From positions 62,001-126,000 of the IMG/VR virus record IMGVR_UViG_3300035698_018317: a stretch of 64,000 nucleotides of DNA; one strand, given 5' to 3'. The first letter of the stretch is position 1, and every line of letters begins with the position of its first letter. A program made the position numbers and the translations under genes. Shown here piece after piece: positions 42,623 to 51,420 of this stretch. The stretch is from a virus. The notes beneath the pieces are model-generated. The model ran no database searches, was not told the DNA's origin, and saw only the letters and a list, made by a program, of their open reading frames with translations.

Positions 42623-43141
42623 TTAAAGAATAATTTTATTATCCCTCATTGTATCTGTTAATTTAAGTAGATGTTTACACATCCCCGGCATTTCTTGTGG
42701 GTTCGCAGTTCCGGGCCTCATTAAAGCCTCATACGCAGCCCTTTTACGGCCATATAATGAATTATCTACATGGTCATAGTAATTGAATCTCCAATAAAAA
42801 TCTTTACAGTTGCATCTTAAAATAACATCAGTATCCATAGACAGTGGCTCAAAGAAATGTTCACTGCCATCTTCAGTTATTTTGATTAAATTGGGTTCTT
42901 CATTTTCATGGTATTGAACATTTTTGAAAACGATTATTGGAGAATATTCTTTTCCTTCATTCTGGGCGAGTCCCTTAACAAATAATGTTCTCATCCCAAG
43001 AAATGGCCTCCATGTTATATTAGCTATATTTATAGTATCTGTAGCGTACTGTCTCTTTGTGGTATTTGGAAAGGCATCCACCGTACTTTGAAACAGTTCA
43101 GAAAGAGAAGACTCTGTAATTATCCAACTTTTAAAGTCCAT
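42623..43141 (-). CDS. SWIM-type zinc-finger protein with capsid-targeting-like N-terminus
   Basis: After MDFKSWIITESS (shared motif; I-T-E is a possible cleavage site) comes a beta-rich domain and then the SWIM signature C-x-C ... C-x-H, seen as LRCNCKDFYWRF and GMCKHLLKL. SWIM domains bind DNA or protein. A packaged DNA-binding protein injected with the genome would fit, but this is inference. It is the last gene of a minus-strand group of targeting-motif genes. Confidence 0.65.
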   Translation of the reverse strand: MDFKSWIITESSLSELFQSTVDAFPNTTKRQYATDTINIANITWRPFLGMRTLFVKGLAQNEGKEYSPIIVFKNVQYHENEEPNLIKITEDGSEHFFEPLSMDTDVILRCNCKDFYWRFNYYDHVDNSLYGRKRAAYEALMRPGTANPQEMPGMCKHLLKLTDTMRDNKIIL

Positions 43142-43169
43142 ACAATAATATCAATCATATTTAATAGTT

Positions 43170-43580
<411 letters not shown>

Positions 43581-43611
43581 TATTTCAATCCTAAAAAATT
43601 ATCCACTTTCA

Positions 43612-43735
43612 CTACTGTTGTTGGGGTTGCTGCCCCTGCTGTTGAGGCTGCTGTCCCTGCTGTTGGGGTTGCTGTCCCTGCTGTTGGGGTTGCTGCCCCT
43701 GCTGTTGAGGCTGCTGCTGTTGTGGTTGTTGTGCC
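43612..43735. repeat. 21-bp minisatellite (QQQGQQP units)
   Basis: About five copies of a 21-base unit encode seven-residue Gln/Gly/Pro repeats. Units differ at third positions only. Confidence 0.75.
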
Positions 43736-43912
43736 ATCAAAGAGAATTTTTGATTAAGAGCGTCTATTTCAGGCTTAAATACGTTCGTCAATCCTAATTT
43801 CATTCCTGAATGATTGTAATGTTTTGGCTACATTGGCCTGCATATTTCCCTTATCAACATCCGTGTTAAGAGCTTGGCGATTTTCTTCTAAATATTTATG
43901 AAATGTTTTCAT
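43612..43912 (-). pseudogene. Frameshifted Q-rich protein with capsid-targeting-like N-terminus
   Basis: The frame from ATG 43912 gives MKTFHKYLEENRQAL ... TLQSFRNE and then stops at 43775. A second frame beginning near 43803 (MKLGLTNVFKPEIDALNQKF, then a QQGQQPQ-repeat) continues what the paralogue at 43931-44542 has in one frame (SFKDNLQKAGLTDMFKDEFDSM). So a single base change at about 43800-43805 split one gene. Programmed frameshifting or a sequencing error are alternatives. The tail is a 21-bp minisatellite. Confidence 0.7.
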
Positions 43913-43930
43913 TATCTTATCCTTTATTAT

Positions 43931-44542
43931 CTATTGCCCTGAAGCTCCGCCGGGATTCATTGGTGCTGCCTGTGCCTGCGGTTGTGCCTGCGGTGCTTGC
44001 GATTGCTGTTGCTGTTGCTGTTGCCCCATTTGTACTAATTTTTTTTGCATAGAATCAAATTCATCCTTGAACATATCAGTTAATCCTGCTTTTTGTAAAT
44101 TATCCTTAAATGACATTAATACTTGAACTATTTGATTAGCTTGGGGGTTATTCCCTTGAGCATCTTGACCCTGTTGAGGTTGCTGACCTTGTTGTTGTTG
44201 TTGCTGCTGTTGAGGCTGTTGACCTTGTGGGGGTACTGGCTGACCTTGTTGATTTTGGTAATCAGTCCTAGTTTGTTGATACCCCTTCCCCATATCAGAG
44301 AACGAATTTCTTATTTTACCTGCTATGTTTCCTATAGCGGAGCCAATTCCTTCAATAATTTCTTGTTCAATGAGTGCAACTTTTATCTTATCTTCTCTAT
44401 CATCTAATTTGGATATAATGTTTTCCGACATTTCTCCAATGATATCAAGTGGGTTTATACCTAATTCAGCTATGTTATAAGCTAACTGTTCTAATTGGGC
44501 ATTAGCATTATTGTTCTCGTTATATTCTAAAAATGTTCTCAT
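43931..44542 (-). CDS. Q-rich protein with capsid-targeting-like N-terminus (203 aa)
   Basis: MRTFLEYNENNN starts the protein; a helical domain (about 15-95) is followed by Gln-rich linkers flanking a second helical segment (QVLMSFKDNLQKAGLTDMF). It is the intact paralogue of the two preceding Q-rich genes. Low-complexity Gln tails suggest a flexible internal head protein. Function not known. Confidence 0.6.
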   Translation of the reverse strand: MRTFLEYNENNNANAQLEQLAYNIAELGINPLDIIGEMSENIISKLDDREDKIKVALIEQEIIEGIGSAIGNIAGKIRNSFSDMGKGYQQTRTDYQNQQGQPVPPQGQQPQQQQQQQQGQQPQQGQDAQGNNPQANQIVQVLMSFKDNLQKAGLTDMFKDEFDSMQKKLVQMGQQQQQQQSQAPQAQPQAQAAPMNPGGASGQ

Positions 44543-44549
44543 TTTTCCT

Positions 44550-44810
44550 TTAAAATGTAGGCACTAATTCTGGCAATGTTACGCTTAAAACATTGACATT
44601 AGCATCGCCAATTCTATCGTCTGTATTAGCCTGTATAGCTAAACAAGTTTCTCTGGTGACGGTATCAAAACTAAGAATCACCCAATCATCATCGTCCATG
44701 TCTGTAAAGAACTCTCTTGTTGTGCTTCCTACTGGCAACATAGCCATAAAGGTAGCTTTAGAAATAGTTCCTGTATTAGCACATCCTCTTTTTTTTAATT
44801 GTCGAACCAT
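44550..44810 (-). CDS. Hypothetical small protein (86 aa)
   Basis: A beta-rich, Cys-containing protein (ISKATFMAMLPVGSTTREFF, DDDDWVILSFDTVTRETCLA in short blocks). No family recognised. No Shine-Dalgarno; TATATA ends seven bases before the ATG. It heads the Q-rich group. Confidence 0.5.
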   Translation of the reverse strand: MVRQLKKRGCANTGTISKATFMAMLPVGSTTREFFTDMDDDDWVILSFDTVTRETCLAIQANTDDRIGDANVNVLSVTLPELVPTF

Positions 44811-44855
44811 TTACTATTATATAGACGAAAAGGATTAATTCCAAAAGGAGAAATC

Positions 44856-45053
44856 TTGATAAATGAAGATTGTTACTGGTTTTTAGATAAAGCTGAAAGC
44901 ATAATGAAGGCACTATGCGTGGAGTGCCAACAAATAGAGAAAACTGGCTGGTTTTGGAAAGGCAGCGAGTTTGGTTATGGTGATTACCACTTAGAATGTT
45001 CTAAGTGTGGAAAGATTCTACATGAAAGTAAAAAAAATGAGACCTCCGTTTAA
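44856..45053 (+). CDS. Zinc-ribbon small protein (65 aa)
   Basis: Start TTG at 44856 is supported by AAAGGAG five bases upstream. Two CxxC pairs (CVECQQ and ECSKCGK) about 30 residues apart make a zinc ribbon. It overlaps the Dam gene by 32 bases and is probably co-expressed. Role unknown; many such ribbons act in nucleic-acid binding. Confidence 0.6.
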   Translation: MINEDCYWFLDKAESIMKALCVECQQIEKTGWFWKGSEFGYGDYHLECSKCGKILHESKKNETSV

Positions 45054-45831
45054 AACACATGGTGGAAAGTTCTATCTTGCCTCTTGGATTATAGAGAACT
45101 TCCCAGAAAATCATGAACAATATGATTATATCGAACCTTTCATGGGCGGTGGAAGCGTATTCTTAAATAAAACTCCCTCTATAGGATTGAAAGTCATAAA
45201 TGACATTGATTTGGGAACAATTCAAGTATTCAGAGCATTAAGAGATGAACCTAAAACGTTCATTGCAAAATTGAAAAGAAAAAAATACTCTGAAAATGTA
45301 TTCAAAAGGGAATTAAAAAAGACGGAATTTAAAGATTATTTAGACCATGCAATAAACGAATTTGTATTAAGAAGAATGAGTCGTGGTGGTCTTAAAACAG
45401 CCTTCGCTTGGTCGGAAAGACTACGAGGTGGTGAGCCGGGAGATTTACATGCTTGGAAAACTATTGTTAAGCAATTACCTGAAATAGCCAAGAAGATAAA
45501 AAACATATACATATTTAATAAAGATGCTTGTAAGATTATAGAAGCGTTTAATTCTAAGAATGCCTTAGTTTATTGTGACCCTCCTTATGTTCCAGAAACA
45601 AGAGTAAGCCCTTCTGCATATGGAGCAAACGAAATGAGCACAGATGACCATATTAAACTTTCTCAAAAACTGATGAGGTTTGAAGGCAAAGTGGTTATAA
45701 GTGGATATTCGGGTATTTTGTATAATAGACTTTATGAAGAATGGAGACGAATTGAAAAAGAAGTGCCGAATCATTCTTCTCAACAAAAGACCAAACCACG
45801 TAAAATAGAAGTTTGTTGGATGAACTACTAA
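45022..45831 (+). CDS. DNA adenine methyltransferase (Dam/D12 class)
   Basis: The 269-residue N6-adenine methyltransferase has the start motif PFKTHGGKFYLA, the SAM-binding EPFMGGGSVF (about 38-47) and the catalytic CDPPYVP (about 185-191), in the order of the Dam family. It would protect the phage genome from restriction, or mark it for packaging or transcription. ATG 45022 with GGAAAG upstream is preferred over 45007. No cognate restriction gene is seen. Confidence 0.9.
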   Translation: MKVKKMRPPFKTHGGKFYLASWIIENFPENHEQYDYIEPFMGGGSVFLNKTPSIGLKVINDIDLGTIQVFRALRDEPKTFIAKLKRKKYSENVFKRELKKTEFKDYLDHAINEFVLRRMSRGGLKTAFAWSERLRGGEPGDLHAWKTIVKQLPEIAKKIKNIYIFNKDACKIIEAFNSKNALVYCDPPYVPETRVSPSAYGANEMSTDDHIKLSQKLMRFEGKVVISGYSGILYNRLYEEWRRIEKEVPNHSSQQKTKPRKIEVCWMNY

Positions 45832-45850
45832 CCAACAAACTATATATTAT

Positions 45851-46039
45851 GTGAAAAGTTTTAAAAAATGGCTAGAAGATACAGGTCAAGCATGGCCTGC
45901 AACAAATGATGAACCATATGCTATGGCTGGTGTTCAGAGCAGGATTGTGAGTAACGATGCTGTAAAGGCAAAGCCTCAAGGGTTAGCTGCTAAGCTATTT
46001 GGTAAAAAGAAGAAGAGAAAAAAACATGAGAACATTTAG
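45851..46039 (+). CDS. Small basic-tailed protein with capsid-targeting-like N-terminus (62 aa)
   Basis: Begins at GTG (MKSFKKWLEDTG) and ends in a Lys-rich tail (FGKKKKRKKHENI). TATATA lies four bases before the GTG and there is no Shine-Dalgarno. The TAG stop overlaps the next gene by 14 bases, which carries the same N-terminal motif. Inferred internal head protein. Confidence 0.55.
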   Translation: MKSFKKWLEDTGQAWPATNDEPYAMAGVQSRIVSNDAVKAKPQGLAAKLFGKKKKRKKHENI

Positions 46040-46370
46040 CGAATACATGGATACCGCAAAAAGTCTTTTCGGGGATAATAAAGACACACAAGCAAAAGCC
46101 GTCATACGTTCAGGTATCAATTTAAGACCTGATTTTTGGGACGATTTTATGAGTATTACAAATGATTCAGAAGGTGTTTCTCAATTATTAGATGTTCCAA
46201 AAGAAAAAGTTTCTAATTGGGCTTCTCTCGTAAAAGATGCATTGGAAGATGTACAAGCAACAGATAATGAAGAAAAAGGTGGACGTTCAGAAATCTTGGG
46301 GACTGGCGAAGATATTGAAGACCCCAAAGGACACCCGGACCACATGGATGATTTGAGACCTACACCTTAA
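46026..46370 (+). CDS. Protein with capsid-targeting-like N-terminus (114 aa)
   Basis: MRTFSEYMDTAK starts the product; the rest is a helical domain (PDFWDDFMSITNDSEGVSQLL, DVPKEKVSNWASLVKDAL in blocks) with an acidic Gly/Asp/Pro tail. GAAGAAGAGAAA serves as ribosome-binding site. Second of a tandem pair of targeting-motif genes. Confidence 0.55.
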   Translation: MRTFSEYMDTAKSLFGDNKDTQAKAVIRSGINLRPDFWDDFMSITNDSEGVSQLLDVPKEKVSNWASLVKDALEDVQATDNEEKGGRSEILGTGEDIEDPKGHPDHMDDLRPTP

Positions 46371-47068
46371 TCCCAGCCCAAAATTTTACGTAAAACATCA
46401 TCCGGTTGAAACACGGGATTTTTATACTTTTCAATATATTTCAATTGTGCATCAACATTGTGCCCACTCTTTATTACCTTCTGCTTATACCCTTCTTTAT
46501 TTGTTATTTTAGTTGGCATACTTGGGTGATAACCCTCTCTATAGCCATCCCTGAAGAACGTTATACCTGTAACAAATAGTTCGGTAATCTTAAAAGTCAT
46601 TAAATAATCAATTGCTAACACACCAGTGTTGGCCGTACTACCACCTATGCTGTGTGTTATTTGTTTATGAATGTTTAAAGGAATATAAACTACTTCAAAT
46701 TCAGTATTAATTTCCTCTAGTGCCTTAACACGTTTTTGAACAGCCCCCGTACTTGCGGGATGCCATGTAATCAAATATTTAAGCCCTAATTCCTTAGCTG
46801 GTATCCAAATAGTATCATAAACTTCTTTTAATCTGTCTGTATATCCTTTTTGTTTAGAATGTTTATTTAAATAATCTTCAGCCAACCCTGTTACTAATGC
46901 GTCGGTGTGATGTCCAACATCTTCATAATTATCTTCACTTATTGGCAATGCGCTATTCATACGAATAACTTTATCATAATTATCTATAAGTTGTCCCGAA
47001 CCCTTCAGCGAAGGGGAGGGGCCAACCAACACAACACGTTTATCATATAAATCTTTAACTATACTCAT
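46367..47068 (-). CDS. GT29 (sialyltransferase)-like glycosyltransferase
   Basis: The 233-residue protein begins MSIVKDLYDKR and has the start RVVLVGPSPSLKGSG with YDKVIRMNSA, and later SIGGSTANTGVLAIDYL, a layout like the sialyl motifs L and S of GT29. GT29 enzymes transfer sialic acid from CMP-sialate; no sialate-synthesis gene is in the window, so the sugar is uncertain. ATG 47068 overlaps the stop of the methyltransferase gene (ATGA); an upstream ATG at 47170 lies inside that gene and is rejected. Confidence 0.7.
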   Translation of the reverse strand: MSIVKDLYDKRVVLVGPSPSLKGSGQLIDNYDKVIRMNSALPISEDNYEDVGHHTDALVTGLAEDYLNKHSKQKGYTDRLKEVYDTIWIPAKELGLKYLITWHPASTGAVQKRVKALEEINTEFEVVYIPLNIHKQITHSIGGSTANTGVLAIDYLMTFKITELFVTGITFFRDGYREGYHPSMPTKITNKEGYKQKVIKSGHNVDAQLKYIEKYKNPVFQPDDVLRKILGWD

Positions 47069-47598
47069 TTCCAAACCCCAATGTATAAAGCATGGTCTCC
47101 TTGACTTCCTTCTGAATAGATATGGACATCGGTTAATTCTGCGTATTCTTCCAGCTTTTTTTTCCACCATGGTTGATTATGTGCTGAAGGATGTAATGTC
47201 TCATCATCAACTCTATAACAAGTCTCCTTTTTGAAACAAACTGTAACAAAAAGCCTACAACTTACACGTTTCATTTCTATTAGAGATGCATCAACTAAAT
47301 GTGCATCTAAGTGTTCTAAACAATCAAAAGAAGTTAATACGTCAAACTCTTTCTCATCAAATGGTAAATTATCAGCGGAAGCTTTAACATCAGCCGATGG
47401 ACATGCTATATCAACACCTATTCTTTTTGAAACGTCTAAACCTTTAATAAATTCGTTATGGCCACATCCAATGTCAACTACAGATGAAGCATCTAACTCT
47501 TTGAATAAACACATATGGTCTCGGCTATGATTGTCATGCCCATACTGTCCATACTTGTTTTGATTATTGTAAATGTATTCGTAATGTTCTTTGGTCAT
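47065..47598 (-). CDS. Class I SAM-dependent methyltransferase
   Basis: The SAM-binding motif VVDIGCGHNEF and the later GVDIACPSADV and FDVLTSFDCLEHL are those of small Rossmann-fold methyltransferases of the Methyltransf_11 type. In a glycosyltransferase cluster it probably methylates a sugar. CAGGAG, lying in the last codons of the upstream gene, serves as ribosome-binding site. The stop overlaps the GT29-like start. Confidence 0.75.
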   Translation of the reverse strand: MTKEHYEYIYNNQNKYGQYGHDNHSRDHMCLFKELDASSVVDIGCGHNEFIKGLDVSKRIGVDIACPSADVKASADNLPFDEKEFDVLTSFDCLEHLDAHLVDASLIEMKRVSCRLFVTVCFKKETCYRVDDETLHPSAHNQPWWKKKLEEYAELTDVHIYSEGSQGDHALYIGVWK

Positions 47599-47601
47599 TT
47601 T

Positions 47602-48284
47602 TTAAACTCCTGTAGCAATAATTACATATCCTTCTTTATCGTCTTTTCCATATGATAAAAGACCTTTTCCAACCGAATCTGTAAAGTTAAGGCCCATTTG
47701 AGCTGCTAATATACCTATTACTGATTGGTCATGACGGTGCCCAAGTACTCTTGAATCCTTACTGCACGAGCCTTTATCATTCTTCCAAGGGCCACTAAAA
47801 ACTTCTTTGTTTTTACTATAATCTAACCATTTATCAAAACATTCGGTGCAAATAGGATTAGTAAAATCAAAGCCCATTACATTAGCCATGGCATGAGGCA
47901 TTTTAAATGCCTCTTCTCTACTTACTCCCATGATTTCTAAACATCTATCAGTAGTCCAATCACCACTTGTCCATCCATTCAATTGTATATAATATCCCTG
48001 TTTTTCTATTATATCCCAATGTGCGTCTAAACTCTTCTTGACATAACATCCGGCATCAATCCACAACACTTGGTCATAACCCTGCTTACGGGCTAAATCA
48101 ATGACATATGGTTTAAATGCATAATTTATTTCTTGGTGTGTTGGACATCCATCTGGGTATTTAGTATAAAATTTAACATCACCATTGTAATGGTCTAATA
48201 CACTCTTTTTTAATTTTTTTGAAGCATTTAGATATCTTTTGCTATTAGAATTATTATCAAACTAACTACTATTCTTTTTTTCAT
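47602..48284 (-). pseudogene. Frameshifted glycosyltransferase-like gene
   Basis: A good start (AGGAGAG then ATG 48284) encodes MKKRIVVS and then runs into a stop after 18 codons. One base off, the sequence continues in the frame of 47602-48258 as DNNSNSKRYLNAS ... DQVLWIDAGCYV and is similar to the intact neighbour at 48294 (ADSPRYYRCLERQ ... EKLLYIDSSLWA). A missing T in a T-run near 48260 explains it. If a sequencing error, the gene is intact (about 226 aa); otherwise only a truncated 155-aa frame is left. Confidence 0.75.
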
Positions 48285-48293
48285 AGTTCTCTC

Positions 48294-49037
48294 CTAACCG
48301 CCATTAGCTAAAAATATAATATCTTTGTATTCTGTGTCCATGCCGGGACGCCAATACAAAACATCACATATCTCGTTTTCTTTTCTTTTCCCTTTTAATC
48401 CTGTATTGACATGTCTCCAATTGGTTGCTCCTAATTGATGAGCAATTAAAGATACAGGTGCTTGCTGTCTATGCCCCAGTACTCTCTTGTCGCTACTTGC
48501 CTCACAGTTATTATTATGTCTTATTCTGTTATCTCCATCTCCTGATGCTTCTGGGCACTGCCATGTGTACCTCCAATCCCAAATTCTATCAAATAAATCA
48601 ATACCAATTTGAGAAGTTAAATCTAAACCAAAGCATCCGCCTGAAATACTGGGTATATCGAACAAAGAGTTACGGTCCTCTATACCCATTATTTCTAAAG
48701 CCTTATCCGATGTCCATTGACCCACATTCCAATCGTCATTATCTATAAAATAATATCCTTGTTTGTCTATAATATCAAATATAGGTCGGACATTGTTTAT
48801 GGCCCATAGAGACGAGTCGATATACAATAATTTCTCATATCCTTTGTCTAATAATTCTTTGAAAATATATATCTTAAAACCTAAGTGAAGTTCGTTATGT
48901 GTTGGGCCACCATAAGTCTCAGGAGTTACTGGCTGATAATCACCGTCCCAATACTTTTTGATGCTTTCTTTTTGTCGTTCTAAACATCTGTAATATCTTG
49001 GACTATCTGCATAACTAAATATTATTTCTTTACTCAT
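48294..49037 (-). CDS. GT-A-fold glycosyltransferase-like protein (247 aa)
   Basis: Paralogue of the frameshifted neighbour. The N-terminal IIFSYADSPRYYRCL, the acidic-x-acidic-like YEKLLYIDSSLW, QGYYFIDNDDWNVGQWTSD and the C-terminal KRVLGHRQQAPVSLIAHQLG are shared by both; the fold looks like a nucleotide-sugar transferase of the GT-A class. The exact family is not recognised. Its ATG overlaps the FkbM gene stop (ATGA). Confidence 0.6.
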   Translation of the reverse strand: MSKEIIFSYADSPRYYRCLERQKESIKKYWDGDYQPVTPETYGGPTHNELHLGFKIYIFKELLDKGYEKLLYIDSSLWAINNVRPIFDIIDKQGYYFIDNDDWNVGQWTSDKALEIMGIEDRNSLFDIPSISGGCFGLDLTSQIGIDLFDRIWDWRYTWQCPEASGDGDNRIRHNNNCEASSDKRVLGHRQQAPVSLIAHQLGATNWRHVNTGLKGKRKENEICDVLYWRPGMDTEYKDIIFLANGG

Positions 49038-49624
49038 CGTGTTAATATAATATTTTCAGCACTTTGATATACATTCTTATATCCAAGAGGTTCTAGCCTC
49101 TTCTCTATATCTTTAGCTCTATTATCATGTTCTACAATTATTAGAGAACACTTATCCAACTTATCCCAAGGGAACATACAAAACAATTCGTAGCTATACC
49201 CCTCTACATCAACATCAATGAAATCAAAATCATTCCCATATGTTTCTAATAATTGATTTACTGTTATTGAAGGAATGGAAATTTTTTGCCAATCGACACC
49301 ACCTGCCATCGTAGACCATTTATCTCGATGTGCCGTATCACTAGTTGAGATGGCATCTCCCTGTGAATCATAAAAATCAAGAATACCGCCTTCAGGTGTT
49401 ATGGCTGCACATAATAAATCAACATTAGGCTTCCTAACATTTTTCATCAAATTAACAAAGTTAATAGGACTGGCTTCTATTTCTAACCCAGACCATCCTA
49501 GCTCAACTAATGCAAAAGTATTTGAGAAGGTCTTTCCATCATAGGCACCTATGTCTAAAAACTTCCCTTTACGATTTTTAAAATGTTCTAATATAAATTT
49601 TTCTTCATTGTTTTGCGAATACAT
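49034..49624 (-). CDS. FkbM-type methyltransferase
   Basis: The 196-residue protein has the FkbM marks: SQNNEEKFILEHF, GKFLDIGAYDGKTFSNT, GLEIEASPINF, the central VNQLLETYGNDFDFIDVDVEGYSYEL and a final VEHDN. FkbM enzymes O-methylate sugars or polyketides. Here it would cap or decorate the glycan. AAAGGCG precedes the ATG. It overlaps the next glycosyltransferase-like gene by four bases. Confidence 0.85.
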   Translation of the reverse strand: MYSQNNEEKFILEHFKNRKGKFLDIGAYDGKTFSNTFALVELGWSGLEIEASPINFVNLMKNVRKPNVDLLCAAITPEGGILDFYDSQGDAISTSDTAHRDKWSTMAGGVDWQKISIPSITVNQLLETYGNDFDFIDVDVEGYSYELFCMFPWDKLDKCSLIIVEHDNRAKDIEKRLEPLGYKNVYQSAENIILTR

Positions 49625-49674
49625 TTAACGCCTTTCTATATGGTTTTCCAATTATTCATTGGGGGTATTTTTTA

Positions 49675-50871
49675 TTATTTTAAAACTTCCGAAAATATTA
49701 TTGCTATTCCTTTTTCTTCCAAATCTTTTGCTAGTTCAAATGTCCACTGTGTGTTACAAACCGATTTGTACACTAAGGGGCATAATTCCTTGGAAAATAA
49801 AACATTTTTGTAACTTAAAGTATTTTTTACTTCATAGGAGGAAAATACTTCAAAAGAAGATTGTCCATCATCTGCACCTGTTACTACCGATGTTGGGAAC
49901 AGTTTATGCAAATCTAATAAAATTTGAAACCAATTTTCTTTACTTTCTTGCACATCTTGCAACCACACGATTAAATCGCAACTTTCTGAAAGTAAATCAA
50001 TGGCTTTTTTAAATATTATATTTGGATTTTCTTCTTGTATTATATGAGTTTCTATTTCGGAAAATTGATGTGCATATTTTTCTGTCGTTACCACAACATC
50101 TACTGGCGGTGGGGAGACTACTTTAGACATACAAATTAACCCTATTTTATCAATATTTTTTTTGACTTTATCGGTCGAATAATAATTTTTTAGTTTAGGG
50201 TTAATTCGGGGGAATCCCTGTTTCCTTCTTGCGTTGTAATTTATGTTATCCTGATTAAAAAATGTATCATTTCTTTTAAGTAGTTTATCAGCACCCCCTA
50301 TGACATCAATCCATTTATGGACAATTATGATTTCATCAATATATTTAACAGTTCCCATTATCCTTGTGATATCTGTATATTCGTTATCACACCATAACGA
50401 AATATAAGAAGGGTGATAAATATATCCGAAATAATCATACATTTTTTTGTTCATTATTGACAACGTATTTAACGCATTGCCCACCCGCCCATCATTATAA
50501 TGTAATGCCCCAAATTGGTCATATCCAAAATGTTTTTCCATATCTCTTATTACAATTTTGTCATAATCTCGTTTTGCCGGAATCATATCATCAGATATTA
50601 GGAATAAAATTTTGAATTCTTGGCCGGACAAATTAGAATTAACAGCAGATATTTTAGTTTGAATTGGGGGGTTAAAGTGCAACTCGGTATTTGGGATATC
50701 TTTTATTTTTTTTATCATAGCCGGATTATTCATGGACTCATCATCAGCGTCGCAAGAAATTAAGAATTTATAACTATAATCTCCCGATAAAAAATCACAA
50801 TAAATCCCCAGTGTTTTTAAGAACAGTTCGGGTCTCGACCTTGTTGGATATTTAAAAAGTATATCAACCAT
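49675..50871 (-). CDS. Two-part glycosyltransferase (398 aa)
   Basis: The N-terminal 250 residues (ILFKYPTRSRPELFLKTL, SCDADDESM, FLISDDMIPA) are GT-A-like with a DxD-type metal site. The C-terminal 140 residues (LHKLFPTSVVTGADDG, TQWTFELAKDLEEKGIAI) match the C-terminal half of the GT2 protein at 52378, so this is a fusion of two transferase parts. AGG lies ahead of the ATG. Substrate unknown. Confidence 0.7.
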   Translation of the reverse strand: MVDILFKYPTRSRPELFLKTLGIYCDFLSGDYSYKFLISCDADDESMNNPAMIKKIKDIPNTELHFNPPIQTKISAVNSNLSGQEFKILFLISDDMIPAKRDYDKIVIRDMEKHFGYDQFGALHYNDGRVGNALNTLSIMNKKMYDYFGYIYHPSYISLWCDNEYTDITRIMGTVKYIDEIIIVHKWIDVIGGADKLLKRNDTFFNQDNINYNARRKQGFPRINPKLKNYYSTDKVKKNIDKIGLICMSKVVSPPPVDVVVTTEKYAHQFSEIETHIIQEENPNIIFKKAIDLLSESCDLIVWLQDVQESKENWFQILLDLHKLFPTSVVTGADDGQSSFEVFSSYEVKNTLSYKNVLFSKELCPLVYKSVCNTQWTFELAKDLEEKGIAIIFSEVLK

Positions 50872-50877
50872 AGTAAC

Positions 50878-51411
50878 CTATTTTCTATATATATAGTAGT
50901 AAATAGGCTCTGTTATAAATTCTTCTTTTTTCAACAAAGGATAAACGCCATCAGAAAAATCACGGTCTTCGCCATGATTTTTCTTCGGAAAGCCAACTTT
51001 TAACGCCAATTCTCTTTTAATCGGGTTTAAGTGATTGGGGCTTCTATAAAAGATTCCATTCTTTTCAAACCAGCCTTTATATTCAATAGAGTGTATGAAA
51101 GTTCGAGGGGATTCTCCATTGGTGGTCATGACTCCATTTATACCCACGCAATCTGGCCCAGATTTTATAGCATTTAATATGTTCGATATATAATTTGGTG
51201 ATACCAAATCATCATCATCTACAAAAGAAACATAATCACCAATAGCTTGTCTAAGAAGTTCGTTTCTTTTTGTGCCTATATCTTTTTCCCCATTATCTAT
51301 ATTGAACAATATTTCTATATCGGGCTGTCTTTGTTGTTCCAGAACGTCTAAAAGTCTATCGGCTACCTGCCACCTATTCTCCAAAGACACAATTAAAATT
51401 GATAATTTCAA
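50878..51411 (-). CDS. GT2-family glycosyltransferase (177 aa)
   Basis: A short GT2 domain: LSILIVSLENRWQVADRL, ILFNIDNGEKDIG, GDYVSFVDDDDLVSPNYI (catalytic DxD region) and a C-terminal EDRDFSDG. It starts with TTG at 51411, with TAGGAG upstream. The gene is smaller than usual GT2 enzymes but has the whole catalytic core. Confidence 0.82.
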   Translation of the reverse strand: MKLSILIVSLENRWQVADRLLDVLEQQRQPDIEILFNIDNGEKDIGTKRNELLRQAIGDYVSFVDDDDLVSPNYISNILNAIKSGPDCVGINGVMTTNGESPRTFIHSIEYKGWFEKNGIFYRSPNHLNPIKRELALKVGFPKKNHGEDRDFSDGVYPLLKKEEFITEPIYYYIYRK

Positions 51412-51420
51412 GGATAACTC

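Noticed and set aside
43612-43735. 21-bp repeats as a possible CRISPR or origin iteron
   Set aside because: They keep the reading frame, encode QQQGQQP units and have no spacers.
44123-44407. Long + strand frame rich in leucine, looking like a membrane protein
   Set aside because: It is the complement of the poly-Gln coding region; CAA/CAG runs read on the other strand give Leu runs.
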